In this document: piece by piece, positions 53,543 through 64,000 of the stretch | Layout of the letters: each line of letters starts with the position of its first letter | Position numbering within the stretch: the stretch's first letter is position 1 | NCBI RefSeq assembly: GCF_910592395.1 | Contig: NC_088319.1 | Location: 16,618,001-16,682,000, forward strand | DNA: 64,000 bases | Source: Lineus longissimus | Taxonomy: Eukaryota; Nemertea; Pilidiophora; Heteronemertea; Lineidae | Direction: 5' to 3' | Program-made: the position numbers and the translations under genes | Notes under the pieces: generated by a model | The model's database searches: none | The model's input: the letters and a program-made list of their open reading frames with translations, nothing else | What the model was told of the DNA's origin: nothing

Positions 53543-53554
53543 GGGGGGGGGGGG
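53543..53554. repeat. 12-base G tract
   Basis: An uninterrupted run of 12 G in intron 1, flanked by GGACAGGGTC and CAGGC. Its length may be miscalled in sequencing. Confidence 0.95.
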
Positions 53555-54723
53555 CAGGCAGTAGCATTGGTTCTCTAGGATGGGAAGAGGACACCCTTTT
53601 TACTATCAGGCCCCTTTCTTTAGGCCTATTAAATATGGACCTGCTAGGCCTGCTGTCCATCATTTAGCAACAAACCCAATTAGATACATTTAAAATTTCT
53701 AAAAAAAATGTCAGTTGGAGAGATCCTTTGGGCTCTCTTATAGCAAATACAGGATGACCACTTCTAGATAATTGAAAAGCTGGCCTATTATATTTATTTT
53801 CTATCCCACATGAGGAAAAACACCTCATAAAACAGAGCCAGAGATAATTAGCACCCAATTTTGCAATATATCAACATGCAAAGTGAGTCTGCTCCAGTGA
53901 TCTAGAAATGATTAGACCAATAATTGGCAGACAAAACACACAGTAAAACAAGATTGCTCTAATTAGTACAGACCTTACGAGGCCAATTATGATGATGGGT
54001 TTTCAAAGTGTTTCTTTTCCTTGATAGAGTGACCTCTAAATTTGATCACAAGTGTTGTTCTTTACCACTTTCAGTACTACCATCAACAGACATGTGAAAC
54101 CAACTAACTGGCTGTTTCACCTTAATTGGTTATTTTGCTTTACACATAATTACTAGATCTTTTTACTTAAATTACTGAGATGGCTGTTCATTTCACTTTG
54201 AGAACAGCGCTCTTTTTGATAACCCTGAAATTGAGAACAACTAAAAATACAGATTTGTGTAATTGCCAATCATTTTGTGATAATGACAGATTTTGAAAAA
54301 ACTAAATTTAAGTAATTGAAGTAAGTCTACACTCATAAGACATTTATCACTCTCGGTTTAGGTTTAATGACAACAAATTAAAAATAGGCCATATTTGCCA
54401 ACCAAATAAAACTACAAAACAAGTTGTAAGCAATGTAAAGGAAATAAGCACAAACATGAATGAACGCTTGAAAAACACAAAGCATTGTCTTTAAGCTTTT
54501 GTAATTGGCTACCATTAGGCTAAGTTGACCACTCAAGAAGATTGTAAGGACAATACAGAAATAATATTTAACCTGGTAATTAGCTGGTTTTCCTTTGAGA
54601 AGTCTTTGTTTCCAATTTTCTACCTGCGTTAATTATTTCCTATTGTTGTTTTGCATTGTTTGTGGCAACAGGACAAGGGGTGACCGGCACAGGTGTGGGT
54701 CGCACTGGTCATTTGGGGCACAG

Positions 54724-54735
54724 CCACTAGGGGGC
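54724..54735 (+). promoter_or_regulatory. CTCF-like motif
   Basis: CCACTAGGGGGC matches the bilaterian CTCF core CCASYAGRKGGC at all 12 positions. It sits in a short G+C-rich island (about 54660-54780) within otherwise A+T-rich intron 1. Binding depends on this species having CTCF with conserved fingers. Confidence 0.45.
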
Positions 54736-55079
54736 CAAGCCCTTTGCCTGGTGTGCATGGGGTGCGATTTGGTATGGTAGATTACTACCCAGGATCTCTA
54801 ATCTATCATTGGTACAGAATTGACGACAATATCACTACACTGGCTGTTGATCACCATCAATCCTCAACATCAAGAACATCAATCAGTAGAATGTTTCACA
54901 AGTTTATCATTAATTTTCGTCCAGAAATGTTGTTCATTGTAATGGAATCTCCTCTCACGGTTAAAACTGGACAAACCTTCACTGATCACACTTTCATTAT
55001 TATTTTACCCTTTCTCCAAACACCTGGCGATTTACACAACCCCCCAGCCCTCACGAATTCCCCAAAGCATTACTAACAA

Positions 55080-55092
55080 TGCCCCCTGTTGA
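55080..55092 (-). promoter_or_regulatory. second, weaker CTCF-like motif, facing the first
   Basis: On the minus strand TCAACAGGGGGCA matches about 11 of 13 positions of the CTCF consensus. It lies some 350 bp from the plus-strand motif at 54724, in convergent orientation. Confidence 0.25.
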
Positions 55093-55199
55093 CCACAAAC
55101 GTTTCAATCACTCTCCAGAAGCAAGCCTTTGTTTTGAGTCAACCCCCTCCCTTCCAATCAATAGCCCCCTGAGAGCTTCGTCATCAAAGACCAAGAACT

Positions 55200-58100
55200 C
55201 CCAATAATGAAAACGTGATCATTTATTTATCGATGGCCATGCCGTTGTTTTCACTACATAATGAAGACTAATATAGAAATATTATTGGCCGTGTTTGGAA
55301 AGACATGAAACTTTCACGTAATGTTTGTTGTGGTCGCAACTATTGTAATAAGCTGCATGAGCAAATGAGCACAACCTCGCCATTTTGAATGTGACGAATG
55401 AGAATGATGTGCAATCCAGTTAACAGTCAGTTGCAGTAAAAACATATGTAAATAGAATTAATTGTACAACTCTTGCATCGTGAAATACGATACCATCGCC
55501 TTTCAAAAGCACTATCGAAAATCAAAAACTGTAAATCAAGGCAAGGCACCAACAAAGTTCTATTCATCACTTTGGTATTTCATCAACAAAGTATGGAACA
55601 TCTGATTTGAAGTTCATTTGACCGAATTGGTCCTTCCTGTCCATCAAGTATTATTAGCAAGGTCAAAGGTAGTGAAAAGCATAACATACTCTCACTTCTG
55701 TCGTGAGGCATCTATCGGAAATCCAAAGTATGGATGCCGGTAATTGATTTGCAATTGATTGGCAGCTCAGTTGTCCACCAATCATTAGTTAGAGGCAATT
55801 GACAGGTTTAAGTGCAAACCTTTCACGTTCTGGCCCCAAACAAAACATGTCTCCTCACAGCTTTTTTTAGCCAAGGGTTCATCAGTATGGCTAGAGCAAA
55901 AATGCAGTGGATCCACTGATATCGATAGGAACAGTGTTGACTGGAATCAAAGCAATTGCCAATTCCCAGTTCTCCAAGGTGCTCAGTGTAAAGTTTTGAG
56001 GTTTTTGTGACAAAAATGCTTGCCTTCATGGAAAACAGTAGATTTTACAAAACATTCCATCGATTGGTCCCTGATCAGGTCAACCAGACAGAATTAATTG
56101 CAGTAGATTTTTAAAGACAGCCTTGGAGAAAGTCTCGTTAGTTCCGCTGAGACCATCATGGTATGCCAAGCAATGAGTGTAAACCTTTTGAAGCCAGACA
56201 TGTTAGTTCTACTTTGTGACCTTCAAAGGACAGTCAGTGCTGAGCGAAGAACAGCAATTCTACGCGAATGTTCAGAAAATTTCACGGAGATTTGGACAGC
56301 AAACACATCAGCAGGTACTGGATTGGACATTGTCAGGAAGGGCTTATCTGTGAGACTACAGATCTCCTACATGGGACAAGACCCCTCATATTCCACTGAC
56401 CATGGAACTACACCCTATTTTTCTACCAAAGGGTCTTAGTCTCGCCTGATTTGTGGCATTAGATGCAGCCACCATCACCCTCAGAATACTGCATAATCGC
56501 CCTGGACAGTCTGAATGCGATGTTCTGGTCTATGGAGTTAAAAATAACGTACAAAGGGTTCACAGATTTAGCGCCATTGTCAGTACAACATCCCTGAAAC
56601 TCCAGCGACATCACCGATCATTCCAAGTTTCGTAACTGGTGTAAAATCTCTGTGTTCGAATTTTACATCTCTTTGTCTGGTTGATATTTTTGGCAACACC
56701 AGATTCTGGACAATGATACAATGTTGGCACGGTAATGTTTTTGATGACTTGGGGTGCTCACCGATGTCACAATGACGGAGTGTCCATCGCTTTCTTTGTC
56801 CTTCTCGCTAGCAAACCCAACTCATTTTTCTTCCGAGACAATAAAATGACAGAATCTGATAATGCTTGAACTCTAGGAGAGTTATTTGGACACAGAATGC
56901 TGTACAAGAGTCCATTTGAAGCAGATGATACTTTATCTGAGCAAACTTTAGTACCTACCCTAACTATAATTGCAGTATAAAGTTATAAACGAGGCATTCA
57001 TATCATTGGATTTTGAACTCTCGTTGACTTCATCAAGTAGTTCATAAAGAGAGAACAAAATGGAGATAGTTGGACTGTGGGATGTCTGTGTTGATGCCCG
57101 TGCCACCACTGAACCACTGGGGTGTCTTGACCCTCCTCTCATGAAGGAAATTCTCACAAATTAATTTCAACCTTGCCAATAGCCAACAGTCTGAATTGCT
57201 TTTAAGTTGGTAGCAACAGACTCCAGGCGAGCTGATTGGTATGGCATGCCATAGTTATCAGAGGTGTCTTGGGTCAATGGATATACAAGCTCCAGACACA
57301 GAAAGTGTTGAAGGTCGCTGAAAAGGCCAATCTCATAATCTCCTTGCCCCAAAAGGTCAACAACGAGGAACCCTTGAGGGTTTCCCAGGGCCAAATCCAA
57401 ATATGCCCAAGGCCCACCTATAAACCATGACAATATAATCCTCTTCAGCCCCTTATTCCTGACAAGAACTTGAATATAACTTGATTGGCCATTTCATTGG
57501 TAGGGTTTGGCAATTCTCAAGTATGTTTCTCGAACAGTTTCAAGAGATACTTGAACCATGGTCCACTGATTTACAGTTGGGTGTTCCTTCATTCGATTGT
57601 CTGGAAGTTAACCCTTATTCAATATTGGGCACTTCTTCCCTCTTTGGGAAATTTGAACAAGTTTTGGTGAAATTAGACAAAAGCCATTTGCAGCCGAATA
57701 ACAAACGATGAAATTCTTGCACTGCTTTGGCGATTCCCTTGTTCTTCTTATCTCAATGTTTACCCCTTTTTCAAGTTGACTGATCCACTTCAGAACATTT
57801 CAGCAGGTTTTGCCAAAACGACACAAAGGAGGGATAAATTGAAGACAATATTAAGACTAAACAGATCCTTGTATGCTCTTGAAAGACAAAGCAAGCATCT
57901 GTTTGCTGACACTCGACCAATTTCATCCAAGCCTGCAAATACCGGAGTTGCTCTCCCAAAATGAAGGAGACAAACATTTTGTCATTCAAAACGTCCTATT
58001 AAAGAACAAGTTATGAATATCAACCTGCTTGACATATCTTTTAGGAAATTTTTATGTTCTTGACCTCTCAAATGAAATGGTACTTTGGCATCATGAGTGG

Positions 58101-61100
58101 TGAATGCAAGCATTACAAGGATTTGCTTTGTTTGGTTAGAGCAGGAAAGGAAGGCAATCCATTTTTGTGAGAGCGCAACTATCGCAGTTTGAGTCAAGAA
58201 TGGAAAACTGTCACGGGTCATCTTTACCCTGGTGCCATTGTTGTCTTCCCTTGCTCCAGGCTTGCATCATTGTCGTCTGCGCCCTTGTGAGAGTTGCACG
58301 CTCTTGGTTAGAGAACCTGTCCGCAAATTATCGTTGGCTTGAACATAATAACTACGTGTTGCCGTTCTAGTGTGGCCTTTCGCCCACAGCGGGCAGGAGT
58401 CGGGATTTGTTACGAAAATATCCGAAACTGCCTCGAGGTGGCTTCGTTGATGAATAGTAATGGCACGGAGGATTTTACACTGCGTTATTGTACTCGTCCA
58501 TGTGTAAAGTTGTTCGGCTGTTACGATATGGAGAATCTCCAGTTTGGAGGTTGCATGGTTCGGCGATGCAAGGTTTCTTTCAAAGTTCAAAGATACGAGG
58601 TCAAGCATATTTCATGATGTTATGACTGATGTTGCCCTGAGCTCTCTAAACATTTCTCAAAAACTATCAGGCCCAATTCCGAGTCAAGTTATGCAGGATC
58701 CATTTTCATATTAGTTTCTCCACAAAAGCTTGCAGGCAACACTCGTAAGTCCATTTCATTATCCAATTTTCCATTCTTTTTTAGTGCGGAAAAACAAAAT
58801 CCATTTTCCCCTGCAGTCTAGGTTTTCCAATACAACCATAACCAAATACATGACCTACTCCCCGAGGCTACAAACTTCACTTTCTTCCGACAAATGTCTA
58901 AGTTATAACAACATTACCCATATTCCGTGAAATTGCACAGAATCCATTGATAGAGATTATAACCATGCCAACGGATTCAAAAAAACATCACAGAAAAATA
59001 CTGGACAATTGCAATGATCACAAAGGTGGAATAAGTTTTTTGAGGACGAGTGAGCCAGCATATGTTTTCAATGGGAAGCTGAATGGAAAAGGCGACATAA
59101 TGAAGCAGATGACACTATTCGACATGGTGTTCGTCACCGGGGAAGACCCCCTGAGGACTCGGCCGGGTACTGGATGAAAACAAAATTTCACTATTTTCAA
59201 GTTTTGAAATTGAGGATAAATGGTACTGGAGACAACGAAGTCTGTTTCAAAATGAAACTGAAATTCGAATTTTTTTGGCTGGTTGTGAAAAATCAGATGG
59301 AATGGCAACAATGGGTGAAGCCAGGATGTTTCGTCAGCAAAATGTTTAAAAAATGAGCGTCACCAAAAAAACCCACAAAAATTATCACTTCACATCTTTT
59401 AACAAGTTTTTTTTCTCTAAAAAACTAAACCACTCAAGATAGGAATGTCTGATGCATCCTGACACTACTAAGCCAAAACAAAGTTGCGTTTTTTTCTCTC
59501 AAAATCTCACTTAGTATATCATATGAAATACTGGGGAAGACAATGGGAGCAAAGATAACTTTCAGGCTTGAAAATGTACACTAACTGTACTACTAAGTAC
59601 CAATCCTGATAGAGAGTGTTCATGTTGACATTTTAGCAGCAAACACAGCACAATATTCGATTCTAAATCAGGTGAACTGATACAGAATTCATAAGGTAAC
59701 CAGATGCGACTGAATCTCTCCGCTGCCAAAGTCCTCTCGGGACTTGGTGGAGTCAGGGGATGTGGGGACGCCAGTCTGCCATGCGCTCTCCGCACATGTG
59801 GCGCTGAATTATTCACATTCCATGAATTAGAGCCATGTGGATAGACAGTGGGTGAAGACATCCATGTAGGAGGACAGGTTGAGGTTGTACATGATATTTG
59901 GAGAGCCGCGGAGGCTGGGTACATGGTTATTCCATCTGCTCTGGTTTGGATGCTTTAAATACATGCTATGACTGTTTGGCAAGTCATGATGACTTAGAGA
60001 GTGAATGTTTGCTTGACTTAAATGAGCACGAATTACAACTAGCCAAGAGAAACACTGGCAGAAACTTCATGCTTGTCAACTACAGACTGTGTCATGGTCA
60101 AGTTCTACATGGCTGTGTATAAATCAGCCAAGTTACCATGAACGCAATGTGATATGTCATGTAAGTACCTCAAAACTGACTGGAAAAATAGGCCTACTAG
60201 GCAAAATCATGCATAATAATTACAAATAATGGCACACGAAAGTATAGGGAAAGTGATTTGAAAACACAGGCAAAAGCGGCCATTATTTGGCATGTTGTGA
60301 CTTCTCCGCTGGACAGCCATATTGGATTCCTTCCCAGTGGGCACTGGGTCGGGAAATCCGGCATTCTTGAAGTATAAATCCCACCATGGAGCTTTGGAGA
60401 TATAAAGAGGGATAAGGCTCCCGAAATAGGATGTGTTTTTGTGGCAGTGTAAGAAATTTAAGGGGATTTTAAAGGTATTTTGTGTGTGACAAAAGGGTGT
60501 ATTCAACTGAGAAACCAGTGACTATAGGGAACTTCAATGCTAATCATTAGTAGTTTGAAGTCCTACAATTTTATTGCTGAAATATCCTACTTTATCCAGA
60601 TTGGTAAAAAGAGATTTATTTTATAGTGATTCAAACTGGTCAGATAAATGACTGTAAGAAATTAATTAGAGATTTCAGTCAAGTTTAATCAGCATGAGTG
60701 CCCAGTGCCTTAAATTAGGGGAGATCAACTTCAGTGGAAAATACCAATACCAAGAAAAAAAAGAATTGCAGTGGGTGTGTTGAGAATTAGAAAAAAAGGT
60801 ATGGATATAGGAAATCATTTCGAAACTGACAAAAATCACCAATTCAGGCACGGAAACTGAATGTTGTTTGTTATTGGGTGTTAGTTCCCAATAATCAGAT
60901 AAACAGTTTCATCTGGGTGTCTTTATTCATAATTTAGGTACTGATTTGTTGATTTATTAAACATTTTGATAATGATTTTGCCCACATGAGAATGTAGGGA
61001 ATCAATTTGACTGAAGTGTTGAGTGATCAATTCCCAGATCGAAAAGTTTTCTCAAGACACTCCAAAATATGTTCAATTCAATAATAATATTCAAACGACA

Positions 61101-62660
61101 ATAAAATTGCAATAAGAAAAAAAAATATTTCAAATGATTTTAAAATCCTGTTACTGTGTGTTAACTTCCTATTACTACTTCCTATTATTAAGAAAACACT
61201 TCTTCCACCGCTAAAAACAGAGATAAGTTGGTACAGACAGTGATATTGATTATCGATTTCTGAGACACAAGAATACATCGCGTACCGGACCTAAGCGAGA
61301 TTACGCGAGTTGGCAAATGGCCGGTGATCAGGAGGCGGGACCTGATGACCAAGGAGCTGATTCACTTTCCGATTCTAGTGATATATATCGTCCCAAGCTG
61401 AGCTGACTAAAAGAGCGGAGGCATTAACCTTGGTTGTGGTGTAATCCGAAGGTGTACATTTTGAATTTTCTCTCTGAAGCAGATGGTCAGAAAATTTGAT
61501 TTCGATGAAAACGTTCGATTAAATGTTGATTCAGACTAACACCAGAATTTAACAAGTCCACGAACACCAACAATAAAAAAATTTGTGAGGTTTCTGTCAT
61601 TATTATTGCCATGTTTACACGTCCCAGGACAGAGGTCTTCCTGTTGGCCCAAGGGACACAGTCTATAGACCTTTGTCAGGAGCCACAGCAACTGTATTTG
61701 AATGTGTTATGTGGCAGGGACCCCATACCAGACTCAGGGGCACCTTCCTCCAAGGGGGCACCAAGGGGGCACCAAGTCATTGCCACCCCAGGGGTAAGGG
61801 GAGAATATAGGGGTTAGTGACAAAATCTGTGAGGGTTAAAACTGTTTAATAGGAACTAATGAAGGTTTTATTTTTTAAGCTTGCATTATTTTCTAATTAG
61901 ACTATGTTGCTAATTAGTTGTGATTTTAGGCCTTTTTGGTTGTAAGGCAGGGGTTGAATGATGTTATGTGGGAAAATACCTTTAATCAATTTTCATCTTG
62001 TATCCAGGAGGGAAAAATACCTGTTTTATAGGCCTACGCCTACTTACTACTTTGAGTATAGTGGCCCAAAAATGTCAAATACAGCAAAAAGATTTTTAAT
62101 AAAGCCAACTTAACTGTGGTGACTTGAAAGCTATGGGAAAATGTAGGCCTACTGACATTTTTCTCTCCACCTAACAACATGATGATAGATTCTGAAGCAA
62201 ACCTTGACCAATATGAAGAAATCTTTTAAAAAACAAACAGAGTAGTTGAATTAAATTGATATAATCAAAAGCATCAGATAATAAATTGCATTATCTTATG
62301 AGCTCTTAGTGCTAAAACAAAATGCCACTTTCCCAACAACTTTGAGATCTAGGCCTGCATAAAAAATTGAAAACTGGCCCAAATAGCCATGATAGCCTTT
62401 TCCAAAAAAGACTCAATTCAACAGCCAAGAGGATTTTCACTAAAACTCAGCGTCGAATGTAATTTTCAAGCGACCCATAGTTGACCGAGGCGATAGTCGC
62501 AACCTACATTTATATCCTATCGTTCTACAAACGCAAGCACAGTAGAATGGTACACAGTAGCTGAGAACGCGCCTTAACGATCGCAAAGAAACACTATTTA
62601 GAACACGATCTAACCGCTGAGTTTTGCAGGATAGATAGATATAACAATTATAAAGAGGTA
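55200..62660. other. intron 1, promoter-proximal stretch
   Basis: No coding or RNA gene was recognised. Small items: a possible DR1-type nuclear-receptor site at 55660-55672 (AGGTCAAAGGTAG); an 11-bp unit repeated a little over twice at 61750-61774 (CCAAGGGGGCA); and three exact TAGGCCTA palindromes at 60189, 62029 and 62144. A minus-strand frame at 57167-57433 looks protein-like, but no family was recognised and it lacks convincing splice sites. Confidence 0.5.
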
Positions 62661-62665
62661 CCTAC

Positions 62666-62753
62666 CTTCATTTCCGTAAATTATTGTAAATAATCCGCAT
62701 AAAAATGATAAAATCCAAGCGAGTTTGGGCGGCGCGTCCATCCCAGCCGCCAT
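62666..62753 (-). CDS. Eph receptor tyrosine kinase, coding exon 1 (start codon and signal peptide)
   Basis: First coding exon of an Eph receptor, the cell-surface tyrosine kinase that binds ephrins on neighbouring cells. It encodes 29 codons plus one base. After Met1 come a short polar stretch with Lys10, then a hydrophobic core at about residues 11-26 (LAWILSFLCGLFTIIY), then G-N-E: a typical secretory signal peptide, probably cut near residue 27. The start is supported by a good Kozak context (A at -3, G at +4) and by an in-frame TAG at 62778-62780, 27 nt upstream. A second in-frame ATG at 62739-62741 (Met5) would also keep the core. The exon ends in phase 1 at the donor G|GTAGGT (GT at 62664-62665), the phase expected for vertebrate Eph exon 1. 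The one-base remainder joins exon 2 to give Val30. Assignment rests on phase, position and downstream exons, because signal peptides are not conserved in sequence. Confidence 0.85.
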
Positions 62754-63000
62754 CGTGATACTTTCTACTGCCGACAACTATCGCAGAACGCTCACACTCC
62801 TAGTGGAAAGCGGCGAAACGATTATAAATCGCCGCAACAATACAAAAGTTCCCTTTTGCTTTTTATGAAAATAATCCGCGGATTTTAAGAAAATCGTTTG
62901 TTTGAAATCCGATTTTAGTTTTCTATGTTAGCTAATCCGCGATTATCAGCGAAATTTAGGCACACATTATTCCATGAAAGGGTTTTGAAATGTTATTCAA
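62754..63000 (-). promoter_or_regulatory. probable 5' UTR and proximal promoter of the Eph gene
   Basis: The 250 bases upstream of the start codon are richer in CpG than the intron beside them. A TATA-like sequence inside a perfect palindrome (GATTATAAATC on the plus strand, about 62819-62829) lies 66-76 nt upstream of the ATG, so transcription could begin near 62795-62800. That would leave a UTR of only about 45 nt. Two TAATCC sites (62872-62877 and 62933-62938) lie further upstream; this is the core bound by K50 homeodomains such as Otx and Pitx. The transcription start is not determined by the sequence, and a CpG-type promoter with several starts is equally possible. Confidence 0.4.
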
Positions 63001-64000
63001 TGAGAAATTCTCCGTCTGTGCTTGTCTCTGCGGTGTTGTTTCGACGGAGGTTACCGGCGAAATGACTAGAAGGAGGTTGGGCCAGTAACGTTTTGTTGAT
63101 GTCAATCAGAACCTTGATTGGAAAGCGTAGTAGTTAAACGGTTATTATTTGACATGAGTTTGATATATGTTTGTTTGAAATGAGAACCAAGTGGGCAAAT
63201 ATGATTGTCGTCAACACAGTCCCACGACGTGCTCTGGAATGACTAAAAGTCTGGGTGAATTTTGAGACCTTAGTGGCACTACTCGCAACGGGTTGAGTTT
63301 GAAAGGGTATAGACACATGGGTCCTTACACCTAACGTGTCATATTTAGAGTGTCGTCGTGGGGGGGGGGGGGGGCTATCCTGCCCCGATGTGGTTAGCTA
63401 CCAGAGTAACCATTTTGAACAAATTTGATCACTATATAATAACTTGCAATATTGAAGTTGTTATGAGAATGCCGGAAAATAAGGCCTGATGAGAAAAAAC
63501 AGATATGTGATTTGCGCGCACTGGCAATAAAAAAACGCTCTTTTCTCGCCTGGGGTGATAATCGATGTCATCCAAAGTATATTTGTCTTAAACCATCAAT
63601 ACATGTATAAATCATTTATATTGATAATTGATTAGTGTAGGCAAGCAAAAAAGTAAAACAAAAACAAATCAAATGAATTGATTACCAATTCCCAAATAGA
63701 GATTTTGCGCGCGCGTGGTACTCGTCGCAACAGATTTGCTAGTTCCACAGGAGGACGAGCAAGGGAATATTTGGAATTTTTATCTTTTCTGCAGCTGCAG
63801 CATGACTACCACCTGCCAACTAGTAAAATCCCCTTTTTTTATTCCAGTTAATCAGGTTATTAACTGCAAGCATCAGGTTTTGTTTTGCCGGAACGCGTTT
63901 TGATACTTAAAATCCCTCTTTGAACATGAAGAAAGGTGTTAAAATCTGATACGTGTGGGTTAATTTCCCATGCTCAGAAAATAACATGCACTAAAGATAT
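63001..64000. other. upstream flank of the Eph gene
   Basis: Presumed intergenic DNA or distal promoter. It contains a 15-base G run (63360-63374). I see no coding frame with recognisable content. An untranslated first exon further upstream cannot be excluded. Confidence 0.5.
63360..63374. repeat. 15-base G tract upstream of the gene
   Basis: An uninterrupted run of 15 G, about 600 bp upstream of the Eph start codon. It could form intermolecular G-quadruplexes, and its exact length is uncertain. Confidence 0.95.

Larger units (their letters stand above)
19810..62665 (-). other. Eph intron 1 (42,856 bp)
   Basis: Lies between the exon 1 donor and the exon 2 acceptor. Long first introns in developmental receptor genes often hold enhancers; that is general knowledge and is not shown here. 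Items listed separately are the tandem arrays at 21.0 and 23.8 kb, a plus-strand terminal-exon-like frame at 30.9 kb, a nuclear-receptor half-site cluster at 32.8 kb, dispersed repeats at 38.2, 38.6 and 42.7 kb, CTCF-like motifs near 54.7-55.1 kb, and a G-tract at 53.5 kb. Confidence 0.88.

Noticed and set aside
53670-54650. Many TAATTA/TAATTG cores, suggesting a homeodomain enhancer
   Set aside because: The segment is A+T-rich, and AATT at about one per 70-100 bp is close to expectation.
57167-57433. Protein-like minus-strand frame with F-L-V-V-D-L-L-G-Q-G
   Set aside because: No recognised family. Similar open frames occur on the opposite strand, and there is no acceptor or donor that would make it an exon.
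1-64000. Bacterial-style operons, phage, toxin-antitoxin or defence systems
   Set aside because: Spliced exons, huge introns and the absence of long open frames rule out prokaryotic DNA. No reverse transcriptase, integrase or transposase motif was seen in the frames of either strand.

Overview
The window is animal nuclear DNA, A+T-rich by eye. It contains the 5' end of one very large gene on the minus strand: an Eph receptor tyrosine kinase, the receptor for ephrin ligands. Three coding exons can be placed to the base: a signal-peptide exon (62666-62753), a 65-nt exon (19745-19809) and a 682-nt ligand-binding-domain exon (4010-4691). The splice sites are consensus and the phases chain correctly (1, 0, 1). 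Together they give 278 codons plus one base of a 279th: signal peptide, the whole ephrin-binding domain with its four conserved cysteines, and the start of the cysteine-rich region. The fibronectin, membrane, kinase and SAM parts must lie beyond position 1.

Nearly everything else is intron: about 42.9 kb for intron 1, 15.1 kb for intron 2, and at least 4.0 kb of intron 3. The 1.2 kb right of the start codon is 5' UTR and upstream flank. The source is most likely a marine invertebrate, probably not a vertebrate. Reasons are the Eph gene with the ancient bilaterian exon pattern, large repeat-littered introns, an excess of TAGGCCTA palindromes, and scattered short repeats built on AAAATGGC/GCCATTTT. 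I cannot name the phylum. There is no bacterial gene organisation, CRISPR array, rRNA or recognisable tRNA.

Layout from left to right. 1-4009: intron 3, with a dispersed GCCATTTT repeat and a perfect stem-loop. 4010-4691: Eph exon 3. 4692-19744: intron 2, which holds a ~117-bp degenerate tandem repeat (7.2-7.6 kb), a diverged direct repeat (7.6/8.0 kb), a CpG-rich patch (10.7-10.96 kb), a 233-bp tandem duplication (11.9-12.36 kb), a perfect-period 71-bp tandem array (14.0-14.6 kb), a second CpG-rich patch (16.76-16.97 kb) and a ~180-bp duplication (18.7-19.0 kb). 19745-19809: Eph exon 2. 19810-62665: intron 1, which holds a 38-bp tandem array (21.0-21.2 kb), a ~90-bp duplication (23.8-24.0 kb), an unidentified plus-strand terminal-exon-like reading frame with poly(A) signals (30.9-31.25 kb), a cluster of nuclear-receptor half-sites (32.8 kb), two solitary relatives of the 71-bp array (38.6 and 42.7 kb), and a facing pair of CTCF-like motifs (54.72 and 55.08 kb). 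62666-62753: Eph exon 1.

The genuinely useful results are the Eph gene model, whose first two exons are too short for ordinary ORF finding, and the candidate regulatory and repeat structure inside its giant introns. I found no convincing new multi-gene system.
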